Positions 15,778 through 24,446 of a stretch of 64,000 bases of DNA are shown one piece after another. Position 1 is the first letter of the stretch; the number at the start of each line of letters is the position of its first letter. A program made the position numbers and the translations under genes. The stretch is from Pseudomonas syringae. Its GTDB lineage: Bacteria; Pseudomonadota; Gammaproteobacteria; Pseudomonadales; Pseudomonadaceae. A model generated the notes under the pieces. That model did no database searches. It saw only the letters and a program-made list of their open reading frames with translations, and was not told the DNA's origin. The stretch lies in NCBI RefSeq assembly GCF_001698815.1, contig NZ_LGSI01000035.1, positions 1 to 64,000 of the forward strand, in the 5' to 3' direction.

Positions 15778-16600
15778 TCACTTCTCTTTTGGAGTTTCTA
15801 AATCATGAATGTGTCTGGCCAGATGCTCAGGGTTCGGCCAATCATTTACAGATTTTGGCAGCGCGATCTTAATTCCTTCATACTTCCCATAGTCGCTATC
15901 ACGCATATCACGAGCGAGACGAACAGTCATAGTGCCTGGGTCAATCCAGAGGCGTCCCAGATCGAACAGTGTGTGAATGTCCGACCTAAGAAGCAGTCCA
16001 TTGTCAGCGCGGTTTGTGTGGATACCCCGATAACGAACGATGTGGGCGGCCTCAAGCACATCGACCGTAGAGCATCCCGTGACTGCGCATTTCTCTTCGT
16101 AAGCGACTAGTATCAGCGAACGGAAATTAAACTGCCCCTTGGCGCATGGCAACCTGCATCAGCACTCGCTTTCGACCATCGAGTTCATCATCGATCGGTG
16201 CTATCTCAATCGCGTCGACTTCACGACGAGCTAATGCCGCAGCACGAGCAATCAATGTTTGCGGCGCCTTGTATACAGTGCCCCCGCCTGAAGAGTCGTA
16301 CTCTAATACCCAAATACCATGAACCACAGGAACATAAGGTTCGTACCTCGCCCTCGTCCCTGAAGAGGTTTTGAAAAGCCTGTCGGCAGGATGGCCAGAA
16401 TCACTCCTGCGTCCTTTTTTTACACCTTGATAGTGGGCCCTGATATCACTGTTGACTGACATTTTCTCCAGATCCGGCCTGATATTTTCTGTGTTGAACT
16501 GCGGATCTCGCATCCTTATCAGTGCGCCCACCTCAGCAACAGATACCGGTCGCGGACGGAAGCAGTTGGCCAACTGCTGCCCTTCTTGCACGAGGGGCAT
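15778..16600 (-). pseudogene. HNH endonuclease, split by a one-base frameshift
   Basis: Two frames together make a protein of about 273 residues. The upstream part (16600 to about 16130) is the N-terminal region, ending ...RVLMQVAMRQG. The downstream part continues QFNFRSLILVAYEEKCAVTG and contains the HNH core: EAAHIVRYRG, then ADNGLLLRSDIHTLFDLG. The change falls in CAAGGGGCAG near 16135; removing one G restores a single frame. The domain order and HNH residues look intact otherwise. It lies just upstream of the three-gene operon on the same strand, separated by repeats. It is either a recent inactivation or a base-calling error in the G-run. Confidence 0.78.
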
Positions 16601-16629
16601 GCTGGACCTCCATCAACGGAGGTAATGAC

Positions 16630-17246
16630 ATGAACGCAAAAACCACTTCCTCATATCAGTCTTGGAATAAAGGCAAACTGGTCGGTCAAAAATCACCGCT
16701 CCGCTTGCGTGAGATCTGGGGCATCAGAATCAGGCTCGAGCTTGCGCAAAACGTGAGGGATCTAGCCCTATTCGATTTAGCAATCGACAGCAAGTTACGT
16801 GCATGCGATCTGACGAAGCTACGTGTTCGTGATGTCGCGGAAATCACGTTGCAGCTAGGGCAATGGTGATGCAGCAAAAAACAAAACGGCCCGTTCAATT
16901 CGAGATAACTGCTCATACGCGACTCGCTGTGGAGGAATGGGTACACCAGGCTCGACTCAGAAATGGGGACTTCCTGTTTCCAAGTCGGCTAAAAACTTCC
17001 GAGCACCTATCCACGCGTCAATACTCACGCATAGTGAAAGCCTGGGTAACCTCCATCAGCCTCGACCCAGTACCATATGGCACTAATACGATGCGTCGGA
17101 CCAAGGCTTCATTGATCTACCGGAGAACAAAAAACATCAGAGCAGTACAGATACTTCTCGGTCACACCAAGCTCGAAAGTACTGTCAGATATCTTGGCAT
17201 CGAAGTGGACGACGCGCTTGAGGTGGCCGAGCAGACTGAAGTATGA
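16630..17246 (+). pseudogene. Small tyrosine-recombinase-like protein, frameshifted
   Basis: ATG 16630 follows a strong GGAGGT site. The first frame (WNKGKLVGQKSPLR...LALFDLAIDSKLRACDLTKLRVRDV) is the N-terminal half of the roughly 200-residue phage-integrase-like family common in Pseudomonas. The rest from about 16845 is in another frame: HVAARAMVMQQKTKRPVQF, TMRRTKASLIYRRTKN, LLGHTKLESTVRYLGIEVDDAL, with the HT.LRRT-like, LGH and RY motifs of tyrosine recombinases. A single-base indel near 16840-16850 separates the halves. Family members of this size are widespread but their role is not established. Confidence 0.78.
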
Positions 17247-17427
17247 GCGGGCAACGGCGACGGGGCAGTCATCCCGTCGCTTTCGGCTATAAGAGGCCAC
17301 TCAAGAAATGATATCGCTGTAGGTTCGCGGGGAAAATCGCATCCAGTAAACAAACACATAGCTTCGCAAATCCGAATTTCGCATATAGGTCTACGCTTCT
17401 CCATTACTCACATATGGAGACGCCGTG

Positions 17428-18336
17428 ATGATCCGAGCCCTGCTGATCGCTTCCATGCTAGTTGCCGTAGGCTTTCCAGCCCATGCTGACGTGACACCAT
17501 TCCCTTCGACGTTTCATACGCGAGACATAGCGGTAGATGGCGCCAAAATCCATGTGCGCGTTGGTGGCAAAGGGCCGGCCGTAGTGATGCTGCATGGCTT
17601 CGGCGACACCGGCGACATGTGGGCGCCATTGGCCGCCGACCTGGCTAAGGATCACACCGTCGTGGTGCCCGACCTTCGCGGTCTGGGCCTATCGTCGATT
17701 CCGGAGAATGGCTACGACAAGAAAACCCAGGCGGGCGACGTTCGTGGGGTGTTGGCGGCGCTGGGCATCGAGCATGCGGTGATCATAGGTCACGATATAG
17801 GTACCATGGTCGCCTTTGCCTACGCCTCTCGCTATCCGCGACTGACCGATCGGTTGGTGGTGATGGACGCGCCCGTGCCCGGTATTGCGCCGTGGAACGA
17901 CATCGTTCGCTCGCCAATGCTATGGCACTTCGACTTTGGCGGCCCAGACGCCGAGCGTCTGGTGGCTGGCCGTGAGCGCATTTACCTCGACCGTTTCTGG
18001 AACGAGTTTGCAGGTGATCCTACCAAGGTCGATGAAGCCACCCGCCAGCATTACGCCAAACTCTATGCCCGCCCCGGTAGCATGCGCGCAGCCTTCGCCC
18101 AGTTTCGCAGCATTCGCCAGGATGCAGTGGACAACGAAGCGTCTATGAAGACAAAGCTGACCATGCCGGTGCTGGCCGTCGGCGGTGAAAAATCCTTCGG
18201 CAACAACGAAGCGATCGTGATGCGCAATGCCGCAGACAACGTCAAGGAACTGGTAATTCCGGGCGCAGGACATTGGCTGATGGAGGAAGCGCCCACTCAA
18301 ATCATCCAGGCGATACGCCGTTTTATAACCCAGTGA
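17428..18336 (+). CDS. Exported alpha/beta hydrolase, epoxide-hydrolase (Cif-like) type
   Basis: From ATG 17428 the product is 302 residues, with a signal peptide (IRALLIASMLVAVGFPAHA, cleavage after AHA). The fold shows HGFGDTGDMW (oxyanion HGF), DLRGLGLSS, and the nucleophile elbow GHDIGTM with Asp123, not Ser. The acid position has MDAPVPG and the catalytic His lies in GAGHWLMEEAP near the C-terminus. An Asp nucleophile with this MxAPxPG context is seen in the secreted epoxide hydrolase Cif of P. aeruginosa and in dehalogenases. It is a monocistronic gene in the accessory block. The substrate is unknown. Confidence 0.85.
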   Translation: MIRALLIASMLVAVGFPAHADVTPFPSTFHTRDIAVDGAKIHVRVGGKGPAVVMLHGFGDTGDMWAPLAADLAKDHTVVVPDLRGLGLSSIPENGYDKKTQAGDVRGVLAALGIEHAVIIGHDIGTMVAFAYASRYPRLTDRLVVMDAPVPGIAPWNDIVRSPMLWHFDFGGPDAERLVAGRERIYLDRFWNEFAGDPTKVDEATRQHYAKLYARPGSMRAAFAQFRSIRQDAVDNEASMKTKLTMPVLAVGGEKSFGNNEAIVMRNAADNVKELVIPGAGHWLMEEAPTQIIQAIRRFITQ

Positions 18337-18511
18337 CGACTGTGCAGATAAACCTGCTTCTTCGGGAAACATTATCTTGAGCCAATGCTCGCGAGGTTAG
18401 TAGCTTTTCGCATTCTAATCGAACAAATCGGGCTGGGGATTTTGGGGATTGAAACGAAGAATAACTTGCTCAAGGTCAACAGGTACGTAGACTTCCGTCG
18501 AGTGCACTGAG

Positions 18512-18572
18512 TGCCTGCTTTGGGTCGGCTCTTGCCGTTCGCGACAGGCAGGATTCCGCCAAAAACAGTCAA
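18512..18572 (+). repeat. Dispersed Pseudomonas repeat, copy 3
   Basis: It begins TGCCTGCTTTGGGTCGG and continues with TTGCCGTTCGCGACAGGCAG and CCAAAAACAG. It lies between the hydrolase and the membrane-protein gene. Confidence 0.5.
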
Positions 18573-18598
18573 TAAGCGACCAAAAAACCTGTGGCGAC

Positions 18599-19093
18599 TC
18601 AGGCTGCGTATTGGCGTAATGCATGCTCAAAAAAAATGGAGAAGACGTGACGTATATTCAAGGGAGAAGCGTTATTTAAGTAGTTGAGCAGCTTGATTAG
18701 CGAAACAAACGCAAAGACTGCCCCAAGCGTGGAGATCCAGAGAATCAAGGCACGTCGGCGCGACCGTTTTATATACTCGCAATCACGCTTGAAGTCGGTG
18801 TCGTTCTGCAGAATTCGATCTCTGTCGCTATTCGACAGTAGGTCATCATAGCGAGTTTTGAACGACTGATAGGTTGCCTTGAACCGATCAAGTTCAGCCT
18901 CGGATTCCCTATAGGCATAGAAGAGGGTACTCAACGAGAGCAACAGGAACATCAGAAAAATATAGTAAATGCCAGTCGTAAAAGTTCCTTCCGTAGCAGT
19001 TTTGGACATTGAGCGAATTATGAATGTCGTGACGATGAAGGAATAGACACTAAAGACCGAGATTCTTAGGTAGCTACCGATGGTTTTAACCAT
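18599..19093 (-). CDS. Hypothetical membrane protein
   Basis: The 164-residue product has two or three transmembrane segments: about residues 9-27, 41-62 and 115-137. Between the second and third is a charged helical region (YRESEAELDRFKATYQSFKTRYDDLLSNSDRDRIL) predicted as a coiled coil. A KRSRRR cluster precedes the last helix. GC content is lower than in the flanking hydrolase gene. The start codon lies only a few bases from a hydrolase fragment on the other strand, suggesting insertion beside or into that gene. No family is recognised. Confidence 0.55.
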   Translation of the reverse strand: MVKTIGSYLRISVFSVYSFIVTTFIIRSMSKTATEGTFTTGIYYIFLMFLLLSLSTLFYAYRESEAELDRFKATYQSFKTRYDDLLSNSDRDRILQNDTDFKRDCEYIKRSRRRALILWISTLGAVFAFVSLIKLLNYLNNASPLNIRHVFSIFFEHALRQYAA

Positions 19094-19101
19094 GTCGCTG
19101 G

Positions 19102-19302
19102 CTGATCAGCCTGCGCCACAAGAGCATCTTGGCCAATCCGCAACACCTGGAAAACTTCCTCAAGAGCGTAGATCTGAGCAAGTTCCAGATGGGCGACTTC
19201 ACCGCCAATCTGCCAGACATCAAAACGCCGACCTTGATCACCTGGGGTCGGGATGATCGCTTCGTGCCTATCGACTGGAGTCTGAAATTGCTCAACGGTT
19301 TC
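19102..19302 (+). pseudogene. Alpha/beta hydrolase fragment (meta-cleavage hydrolase type)
   Basis: An open + frame without its own start reads LANPQHLENFLKSVDLSKFQ, then DIKTPTLITWGRDDRFVPIDWSLKLLNG. The ITWGRDDRFVP segment, with the catalytic Asp region, and the preceding HLENFLKS helix are typical of C-C bond hydrolases such as BphD/MhpC. Similarity is lost after LLNG, before the catalytic His, and the N-terminal half with the nucleophile is absent. It is a non-functional remnant. Confidence 0.7.
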
Positions 19303-19777
19303 ACGTGCGCTCCTTACTCGCCAATTTGTCATAAAACCCGGTCTACCCAAAGCACTCGCGCATCGGAATAACGCCCCTTTAATCCAGGGAATTTGCTGGC
19401 CCCGTTTTCGTACTCAAATGGTGCGATAACTCGACATAAAAGGGCAAAAAGTACACGCTCCTAAGTAAAATCTCTGGATAAATGTGATTAGTGCACATTC
19501 GTCATTATTCGCTTCGCACGCTTTTTTCTTCATTTTCAGTTGTTTGAAATAGGCCTGGTAATTGCTCTAACGATGGCAGGCCTAGCATTAGTGAAGTCTG
19601 GTAGGCATTTATTACGGAAGGTAGGCTCCGACCCAGAGTGCGCCTGATCTAACGGCTCTCTTTCGGCCAGCATCTCGCTAAACAGTAATCGTCACTAAAG
19701 AGACATAGATATTCGTACGCCCTAGCGAGCTAGGCCTGTTCGTAAGTGCTACGAGATATCCAGAGAAAAACTTTAGT
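19303..19777. other. No gene seen
   Basis: This is intergenic sequence between the hydrolase fragment and the large inverted repeat. I see no supported coding frame, RNA or known element. Confidence 0.5.
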
Positions 19778-19844
19778 GAAATATAGCCCGATATACTGAT
19801 GTATAGCAGATTTCGCTATACATCAGTATATCGGGCTATATTTC
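19778..19844. repeat. Perfect 30-bp inverted repeat with 7-nt loop
   Basis: Arms at 19778-19807 and 19815-19844 are exact reverse complements around the loop AGATTTC. One more pair (19777/19845) extends it, and with one mismatch it reaches 19774-19848. It has no U-tract and is much longer than a terminator needs. It lies about 75-90 bp inside the accessory side of the break in the response-regulator gene, and AACTTTAGT just outside the left arm also occurs in the arms of the inverted repeat at 2405-2459. Confidence 0.85.
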
Positions 19845-19917
19845 ATTATGTCGGCAGGCGTCCCAAACCCGAATGGGTTGAGCTCGAGTTTATTTTTTAA
19901 TGAATCGAGTGCGAGAT

Positions 19918-20019
19918 TTAATGACAACTGATGCCCTGGTTGTTGAGCAGGATCTGCGTGGCGATCAGTTGAAATGGATGATCCTCCACCAGCAGGATGC
20001 GCAAGTTGTGTTTAAACAT
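19918..20019 (-). pseudogene. Response-regulator receiver domain, truncated after 33 codons
   Basis: From ATG 20019 the frame reads MFKHNLRILLVEDHPFQLIA and then TQILLNNQG before an early stop at 19918. LLVEDHPF is the start of a CheY-like receiver domain, with the acidic pair. The rest of the gene, including the phosphoacceptor Asp, is missing. The loss coincides with the change from accessory to core sequence, so the gene was probably cut by integration or deletion of the block to the left. Confidence 0.78.
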
Positions 20020-20314
20020 GGGAGGAGCTTCCGGCAACGTGCTGGCGCAACGCGGATGCGGATCGAGGCGGACCGGCAGCCTTCGAACGGCATCGGCGGT
20101 GGCTATTGGACTAATGGGAGATGTGCCAGTAGTGGCAATCAAAGTGGCGGGATTATTGGGCAGTGCCAGCACCCAAGCGATAGGACCTTTCTGATATGTG
20201 CGTAGGGAAATTCTGAAGTTTTGATGCGCATCCCGCACCCTCTGGTGCTGAAATGCTTCAAATGGATGCCGTCCCGGCGTGTGGCAACGCGTGGGACGGC
20301 ATCTCTTCAGTGCC

Positions 20315-21655
20315 TTACATGGGGCTCGAACGCCCGGTCATCTCCCTGGCCATTTCACTGGCGTAGCTGTCGGTCATCCCGGCGATGAAGTCGATCATGC
20401 GCAGAAATGATGCGTGCAGTGGCGCATGTGGATCGGGGGCGCTGTTGCCCATCAGGTCGAGAATGCGTCGATGCTTGAACGACGGCGTGCGCCCGCCGAA
20501 CTGTTCCACTGCTGCGCCGCAAAACGCATTGAGGAGAATTTCGAGGGTGGTGTAGGCGCCGATCTCGTGTAGGGTCTTGCGCTTGTCCTGGAAGATCTTC
20601 TTGCGCGCCATGTCCTTGGCATCGAGCACGCAGCGCTTTGCCGGGCCGTGCATGTGTTCCACCAGGTCGCCACTGAGGGCGCCCGCCAGCAACGCGTCCT
20701 GTTGCTCGACGAACGCCCGCGCGGCAGCGTTGGTCAGGTGTTCGATGGCCTTGCCACGCAGAATGGCCAGTTTGCGCCGCCGCGAGTCGTCCGGGCCGAG
20801 CTGCCGATAAGTGTCCGGCAAATCATCGCCCACCAGGCTCAGCAGCAAGGCCTCGACTTCGGCATATTCCAGCAGGTCCATCTCCAGCCCGTCTTCCAGG
20901 TCGATCAGGGCATAGCAGATGTCATCGGCGGCTTCCATCAGGTACACCAACGGATGGCGCGCCCAGCGTTGTTCCTCAAGTTGCGGCAAGCCCAGTTTGT
21001 GGGCGATCTGTTCGAGGATCGGCAGCTCGCTCTGGTAGCAGCCGAATTTGTGTTTTTTGTAGCCGAGCGAGTCGGCATGTCGCGCGGTCCAGGGGTATTT
21101 CAGGTACGTACCCAGCGTTGCGTAGGTCAGGCGCGTGCCACCATCGAACTGGTGATATTCCAGTTGGGTCAGGACCCGAAAACCCTGGGCATTGCCCTCG
21201 AAGTTGAGGAAGTCATCCCGTTCGACTGCACTCATTGCATCCAGCCAGCCGCGCCCTGCCGCCTGATTGAACCAGTTGCGAATCGCATCCTCGCCAGAGT
21301 GGCCAAACGGTGGGTTGCCGATATCGTGGGCCAAGCAGGCCGATTGGATGACCATGCCCAGATCACCCGGGTCGCACCAGTCGGGCAGGGCGCTGCGCAA
21401 GGTTTCACCGACACGCATGCCCAGCGAGCGACCGACGCAACTGACTTCCAGCGAATGGGTGAGGCGGGTATGGATATGGTCGTTGCTCGATACGGGATGC
21501 ACCTGTGTCTTGCGCCCGAGGCGGCGAAACGCCCCGGAGAAGATGATCCGGTCGTGATCCTTGTGAAAAGGACTGCGCCCCAACTCTTCGGGGCTGTGCA
21601 GGGTTTTGCCAAGACGTTCGCGGTTGAGCAGGGTTTGCCAGTCCAAGGCTCTCAC
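20315..21655 (-). CDS. dgt: Deoxyguanosinetriphosphate triphosphohydrolase-like protein
   Basis: The 446-residue product is an HD-domain dNTPase that releases tripolyphosphate from dNTPs. Key motifs are [16 protein letters not shown] (first His), [17 protein letters not shown] (HD pair) and, later, [19 protein letters not shown] with the metal-binding Asp. The start is GTG 21655 ([10 protein letters not shown]), since no ATG is available close by. It is the first intact core gene after the accessory block and is transcribed toward it. Confidence 0.93.
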   Translation of the reverse strand: MRALDWQTLLNRERLGKTLHSPEELGRSPFHKDHDRIIFSGAFRRLGRKTQVHPVSSNDHIHTRLTHSLEVSCVGRSLGMRVGETLRSALPDWCDPGDLGMVIQSACLAHDIGNPPFGHSGEDAIRNWFNQAAGRGWLDAMSAVERDDFLNFEGNAQGFRVLTQLEYHQFDGGTRLTYATLGTYLKYPWTARHADSLGYKKHKFGCYQSELPILEQIAHKLGLPQLEEQRWARHPLVYLMEAADDICYALIDLEDGLEMDLLEYAEVEALLLSLVGDDLPDTYRQLGPDDSRRRKLAILRGKAIEHLTNAAARAFVEQQDALLAGALSGDLVEHMHGPAKRCVLDAKDMARKKIFQDKRKTLHEIGAYTTLEILLNAFCGAAVEQFGGRTPSFKHRRILDLMGNSAPDPHAPLHASFLRMIDFIAGMTDSYASEMAREMTGRSSPM

Positions 21656-21723
21656 TCCATAGATTAAGTGCGCCTAGCTTCCCGTTTCACAACGCTGACA
21701 GCAAGCGGCTGGTGGGTATTGGC

Positions 21724-22887
21724 TTACATTCCCGCCGCATCGACATCAATGAGCAGCAGCCGCTGTCCATTGTCGAAGAACTGGCCCGCAGTCAGGCAAT
21801 ACTGATTGCTGGTCGCGTCGCGATAAGTGTTCGACAGGCTCAGGCGTCGCTCATGCCACCCCTCAGCCAGCAAGTGGTAGAAATACGGGCGCCATGACCA
21901 GTTATGCCCCAGGTATCTGGCGTCCGAGTGCCAGGCTCCGTTGCGCCATTCGAGGTTCGGCGTGAGTTGCGTTCCGTGTCGGTCACATTGGTAGAAACGC
22001 AGCAGCCAAGGGTAATCGAGCAGTTTTGGCAAATCGCTGACGGGGCTGTGGTTTTCGTCCCAGCATTGCAGGATCGACATCAAGGTGGTCAATTGCTGAC
22101 GCAGGCTCATCAGTCTGGCGCGTTCGGCCACCTTGCGCAGCACATAACGATCCCGTAACTCGGCGAATTGCGCGACAAATGCATCCGCCCGGAAGAACTC
22201 AAGCTCGCCCTGGGCGAAGAGGAAACCCTGCACATAGCGCGAGCCGCACTCCAAGGCGAAATGCAGTTCAGCTTCGGTTTCAACCCCTTCGGCAATGATC
22301 CAGCAACCGGTTTTCTCGGCCATCTGCGCCAGGGCTTTCACCACGTCACAGCTCGGCCCGCCGCGCGCAGCCGCCTGGAACAGGCGCATGTCGAGCTTGA
22401 GGATGTCCGGCTGCAAGGCCAGCACGCGGTCCAGTTGCGAATAGCCGGCCCCGAAATCATCAATGGCGATCCTGGCTCCCGCTTCACGGTAACGACTGAC
22501 GACCTCGGCAAGGCGTTGACTGTTGCCGCCCAGCTCGGTGATTTCGAACACGATTCGTTCCGGCGCGATGCCGTGCTTTTTCAACTGCTTGAGGCTGGGC
22601 AGCGCCTGATCGGGTCTCAGACGACTGATCCATCTGGGAGAAATGTTCAAGCTCAGGAACCAGTCATCCGGGGCCTCATGGAGTCGACTCAGCGCGTCGT
22701 CGCGGATGATTCGGTCCAGACGCCGCAACTCAGTGCCGGGCATCCTCGGATCGGCAAACAACGGGCCGACTGATGTCAGTCGATTATCGCTTTGACGCAA
22801 GCGGCCCAAGGCTTCAACACCAGCAATACGGCCAGTAGCGGTATCGATGAACGGCTGAAAGCAGGCAAGTGGTTGCCCATCGATCAC
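21724..22887 (-). CDS. EAL-domain cyclic-di-GMP phosphodiesterase
   Basis: The product is 387 residues from a GTG start with GGAGG 6 nt upstream. The EAL domain fills about residues 1-240 and has a full active-site set: GVEALGR (EAL), SLNISPRWIS, FEITE, AIDDFGAGYSQLD, LKLDMRLF, IIAEGVETEAEL and QGFLFA. It should hydrolyse c-di-GMP. The C-terminal 130 residues form a separate region (YPWLLRFYQCDRHGTQLTPN...WSWRPYFYHLLAEGW) resembling sensory modules found C-terminal to EAL in pseudomonads. There is no GGDEF domain and no transmembrane segment, so it is cytoplasmic. Confidence 0.9.
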   Translation of the reverse strand: MIDGQPLACFQPFIDTATGRIAGVEALGRLRQSDNRLTSVGPLFADPRMPGTELRRLDRIIRDDALSRLHEAPDDWFLSLNISPRWISRLRPDQALPSLKQLKKHGIAPERIVFEITELGGNSQRLAEVVSRYREAGARIAIDDFGAGYSQLDRVLALQPDILKLDMRLFQAAARGGPSCDVVKALAQMAEKTGCWIIAEGVETEAELHFALECGSRYVQGFLFAQGELEFFRADAFVAQFAELRDRYVLRKVAERARLMSLRQQLTTLMSILQCWDENHSPVSDLPKLLDYPWLLRFYQCDRHGTQLTPNLEWRNGAWHSDARYLGHNWSWRPYFYHLLAEGWHERRLSLSNTYRDATSNQYCLTAGQFFDNGQRLLLIDVDAAGM

Positions 22888-23047
22888 ATGGCCTCCTTAG
22901 TAGAGTTGAACGCTGGAAAAAGTTTTTGTCGGACAAACAAAAAGCGTCCACCCAAGGCAGAGCCTTGAATGGACGCTTCAGTACCTGTTGCAAGCCCGTT
23001 GCAAGAATGCAGCCAAACAGTTGCAAACCTGTACAAGGATGCCAGGG

Positions 23048-23389
23048 TCAGTGCTTGCGCGGCGGCCCTTGCAGAGCGAGGCGGATGACAGGCAGCAGGC
23101 TGACGCCCAACTTCACGATCCGACTGAAGCCACCGCTGCGACCGCTTTTGGCGCCTTTGCCGCTGAGAAAACCCAGCAGCGTCACAACACCCATACCCCA
23201 GAGCGGCGCATGTTTGATGCCCAGAGTGCCTTGCCAGTTTTGCGTCATGCCACGAACGCGGCGCAGCGGCTGTAGCAGCTGGCTCGATTCCTGGCGGATC
23301 TCCTGGCGGTGCATTTCCATGCGCAGGCGTATCAGGGCTTTTTGCAGTTCACGGCGAGTATGCTTTTGATGGGATTCGGGCACGCTCAT
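23048..23389 (-). CDS. Small basic protein, YqjK-like position
   Basis: The 113-residue product is rich in Arg/Gln in its N-terminal half (RRELQKALIRLRMEMHRQEIRQESSQLLQPLRR), which is predicted helical. It has one hydrophobic stretch (APLWGMGVVTLLGFLSG) and a basic tail. Sequence similarity to a named family is weak. It overlaps the yqjE-like gene by 4 nt and so is the third gene of a yqjD-yqjE-yqjK type operon. Confidence 0.7.
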   Translation of the reverse strand: MSVPESHQKHTRRELQKALIRLRMEMHRQEIRQESSQLLQPLRRVRGMTQNWQGTLGIKHAPLWGMGVVTLLGFLSGKGAKSGRSGGFSRIVKLGVSLLPVIRLALQGPPRKH

Positions 23390-23775
23390 GGCATCAGTCG
23401 CTCACGGTCATTGGCCAGTTCTTCGAGGGTCGCGTTGAATGGCGAGGACTCGTCGAATATGGCGGCTTTTAAACGCATCGCACAAAACAGCGCGGCCAGG
23501 GTGTAGAACACGCAGAGGCCGATAATGCCGGCCAGCCGATAGCTGTCCCACAGCACAATCAGCAACAAGGCCGAGAGCCCGGTCAATAACAGCAGCGCGA
23601 AAACCAGCGCAAGGCCCGCAAACAATAGGAGGCTCAAGGTGCGAGCTTTCTGTTCCTGTAGTTCTATGCCGAACAGCTCTACGTGGCTGTGCAGCAAACC
23701 CAGGAACGCCGCGCCCAATCGCCGTGGCGATGAGGTTTGGTCCTGTTCAGGACCGGATTCCGTTCCCAAAGCCAT
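23386..23775 (-). CDS. yqjE: Phage-holin-family membrane protein (YqjE-like)
   Basis: From ATG 23775 the product is 129 residues with two strong transmembrane helices (TLSLLLFAGLALVFALLLLTGL and VLWDSYRLAGIIGLCVFYTLAALFCAMRL). An amphipathic HVELFGIELQEQKAR segment precedes them, the pattern of the holin-like YqjE family. It is an inner-membrane protein probably acting with the DUF883 protein encoded 5 nt upstream. An upstream in-frame start would overlap that gene and is less likely. Confidence 0.85.
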   Translation of the reverse strand: MALGTESGPEQDQTSSPRRLGAAFLGLLHSHVELFGIELQEQKARTLSLLLFAGLALVFALLLLTGLSALLLIVLWDSYRLAGIIGLCVFYTLAALFCAMRLKAAIFDESSPFNATLEELANDRERLMP

Positions 23776-23780
23776 AGCCG

Positions 23781-24095
23781 TTAGCGCCTTGTAGCCAGCA
23801 GACCGATCAGGAAACCAACGCCGGCAGCGATGCCGACCGATTGCCATGGATTGGTCTGGACATAATCTTCGGTGGCCACTACGGCAGCCTGGCCGCGCGC
23901 GCGCAGCGACTCTTCAGTGACTTTCAGGGTCTCGCGAGCCCGTGACAAACTTTCCTGAATCTGGCCACGCAACTCGTCTGCCTGTTCGCCGGCCAATGAG
24001 GCTGTATGGCTGAGCAGCTTTTCCGTGTCTGCGACCAGGATTTGAAAGTCGTTCATCAGAATTTCCTGGGCATTCTGTGCTGTTTGGCGCGACAT
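23781..24095 (-). CDS. yqjD: ElaB/YqjD/DUF883-family membrane-anchored protein
   Basis: The 104-residue product has a long amphipathic/coiled helix (LMNDFQILVADTEKLLSHTASLAGEQADELRGQIQESLSRARETLKVTEESLRARGQ). It ends with the diagnostic PWQSVGIAAGVGFLIGLLATRR, a single C-terminal membrane anchor. Family members are stationary-phase inner-membrane proteins that bind ribosomes in E. coli. It is the first gene of the operon with the yqjE-like and yqjK-like genes. Confidence 0.92.
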   Translation of the reverse strand: MSRQTAQNAQEILMNDFQILVADTEKLLSHTASLAGEQADELRGQIQESLSRARETLKVTEESLRARGQAAVVATEDYVQTNPWQSVGIAAGVGFLIGLLATRR

Positions 24096-24446
24096 AGTGT
24101 TCTCCGTTCAGTGGCGTATGGATGTTTCGAGTCCGACGAATTGCGGAAGGTTCATTTCAATTGCAGCGTGATCCGCTTGCGGCGATTGGTACAGCTTTTG
24201 CTTCTTGCTGGTGCGCCATCCGCACCGTTGCGCCGACTAAGAGCACAAGTACAGCGGAAGTGGCTAAAACCGGTATTTTCTTCTTAAAAACTCCCTGGGA
24301 AATCCTGAACCGCGCGTCAGGCACATCGATGACGCGCCAAAGCAGGTCGCGAGGCTTGTGGCGGTACAGAGCGGCTGAGCCACTTCAGTGCGTCATCTGT
24401 TGTATCGCGCTGTTTTGGTGCCTTTCCGGCTTGCAGGCCTGCCTTG
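24096..24446. other. Intergenic region between divergent yqjD and amt
   Basis: No supported gene. It should contain the two divergent promoters; no NtrC-type (GC-N10-GC) or sigma54 box was clear by eye. Confidence 0.45.

Noticed and set aside
20648..21667. Long + strand open frame opposite dgt
   Set aside because: Its product resembles no protein and mirrors the codon pattern of dgt; it is a shadow frame.
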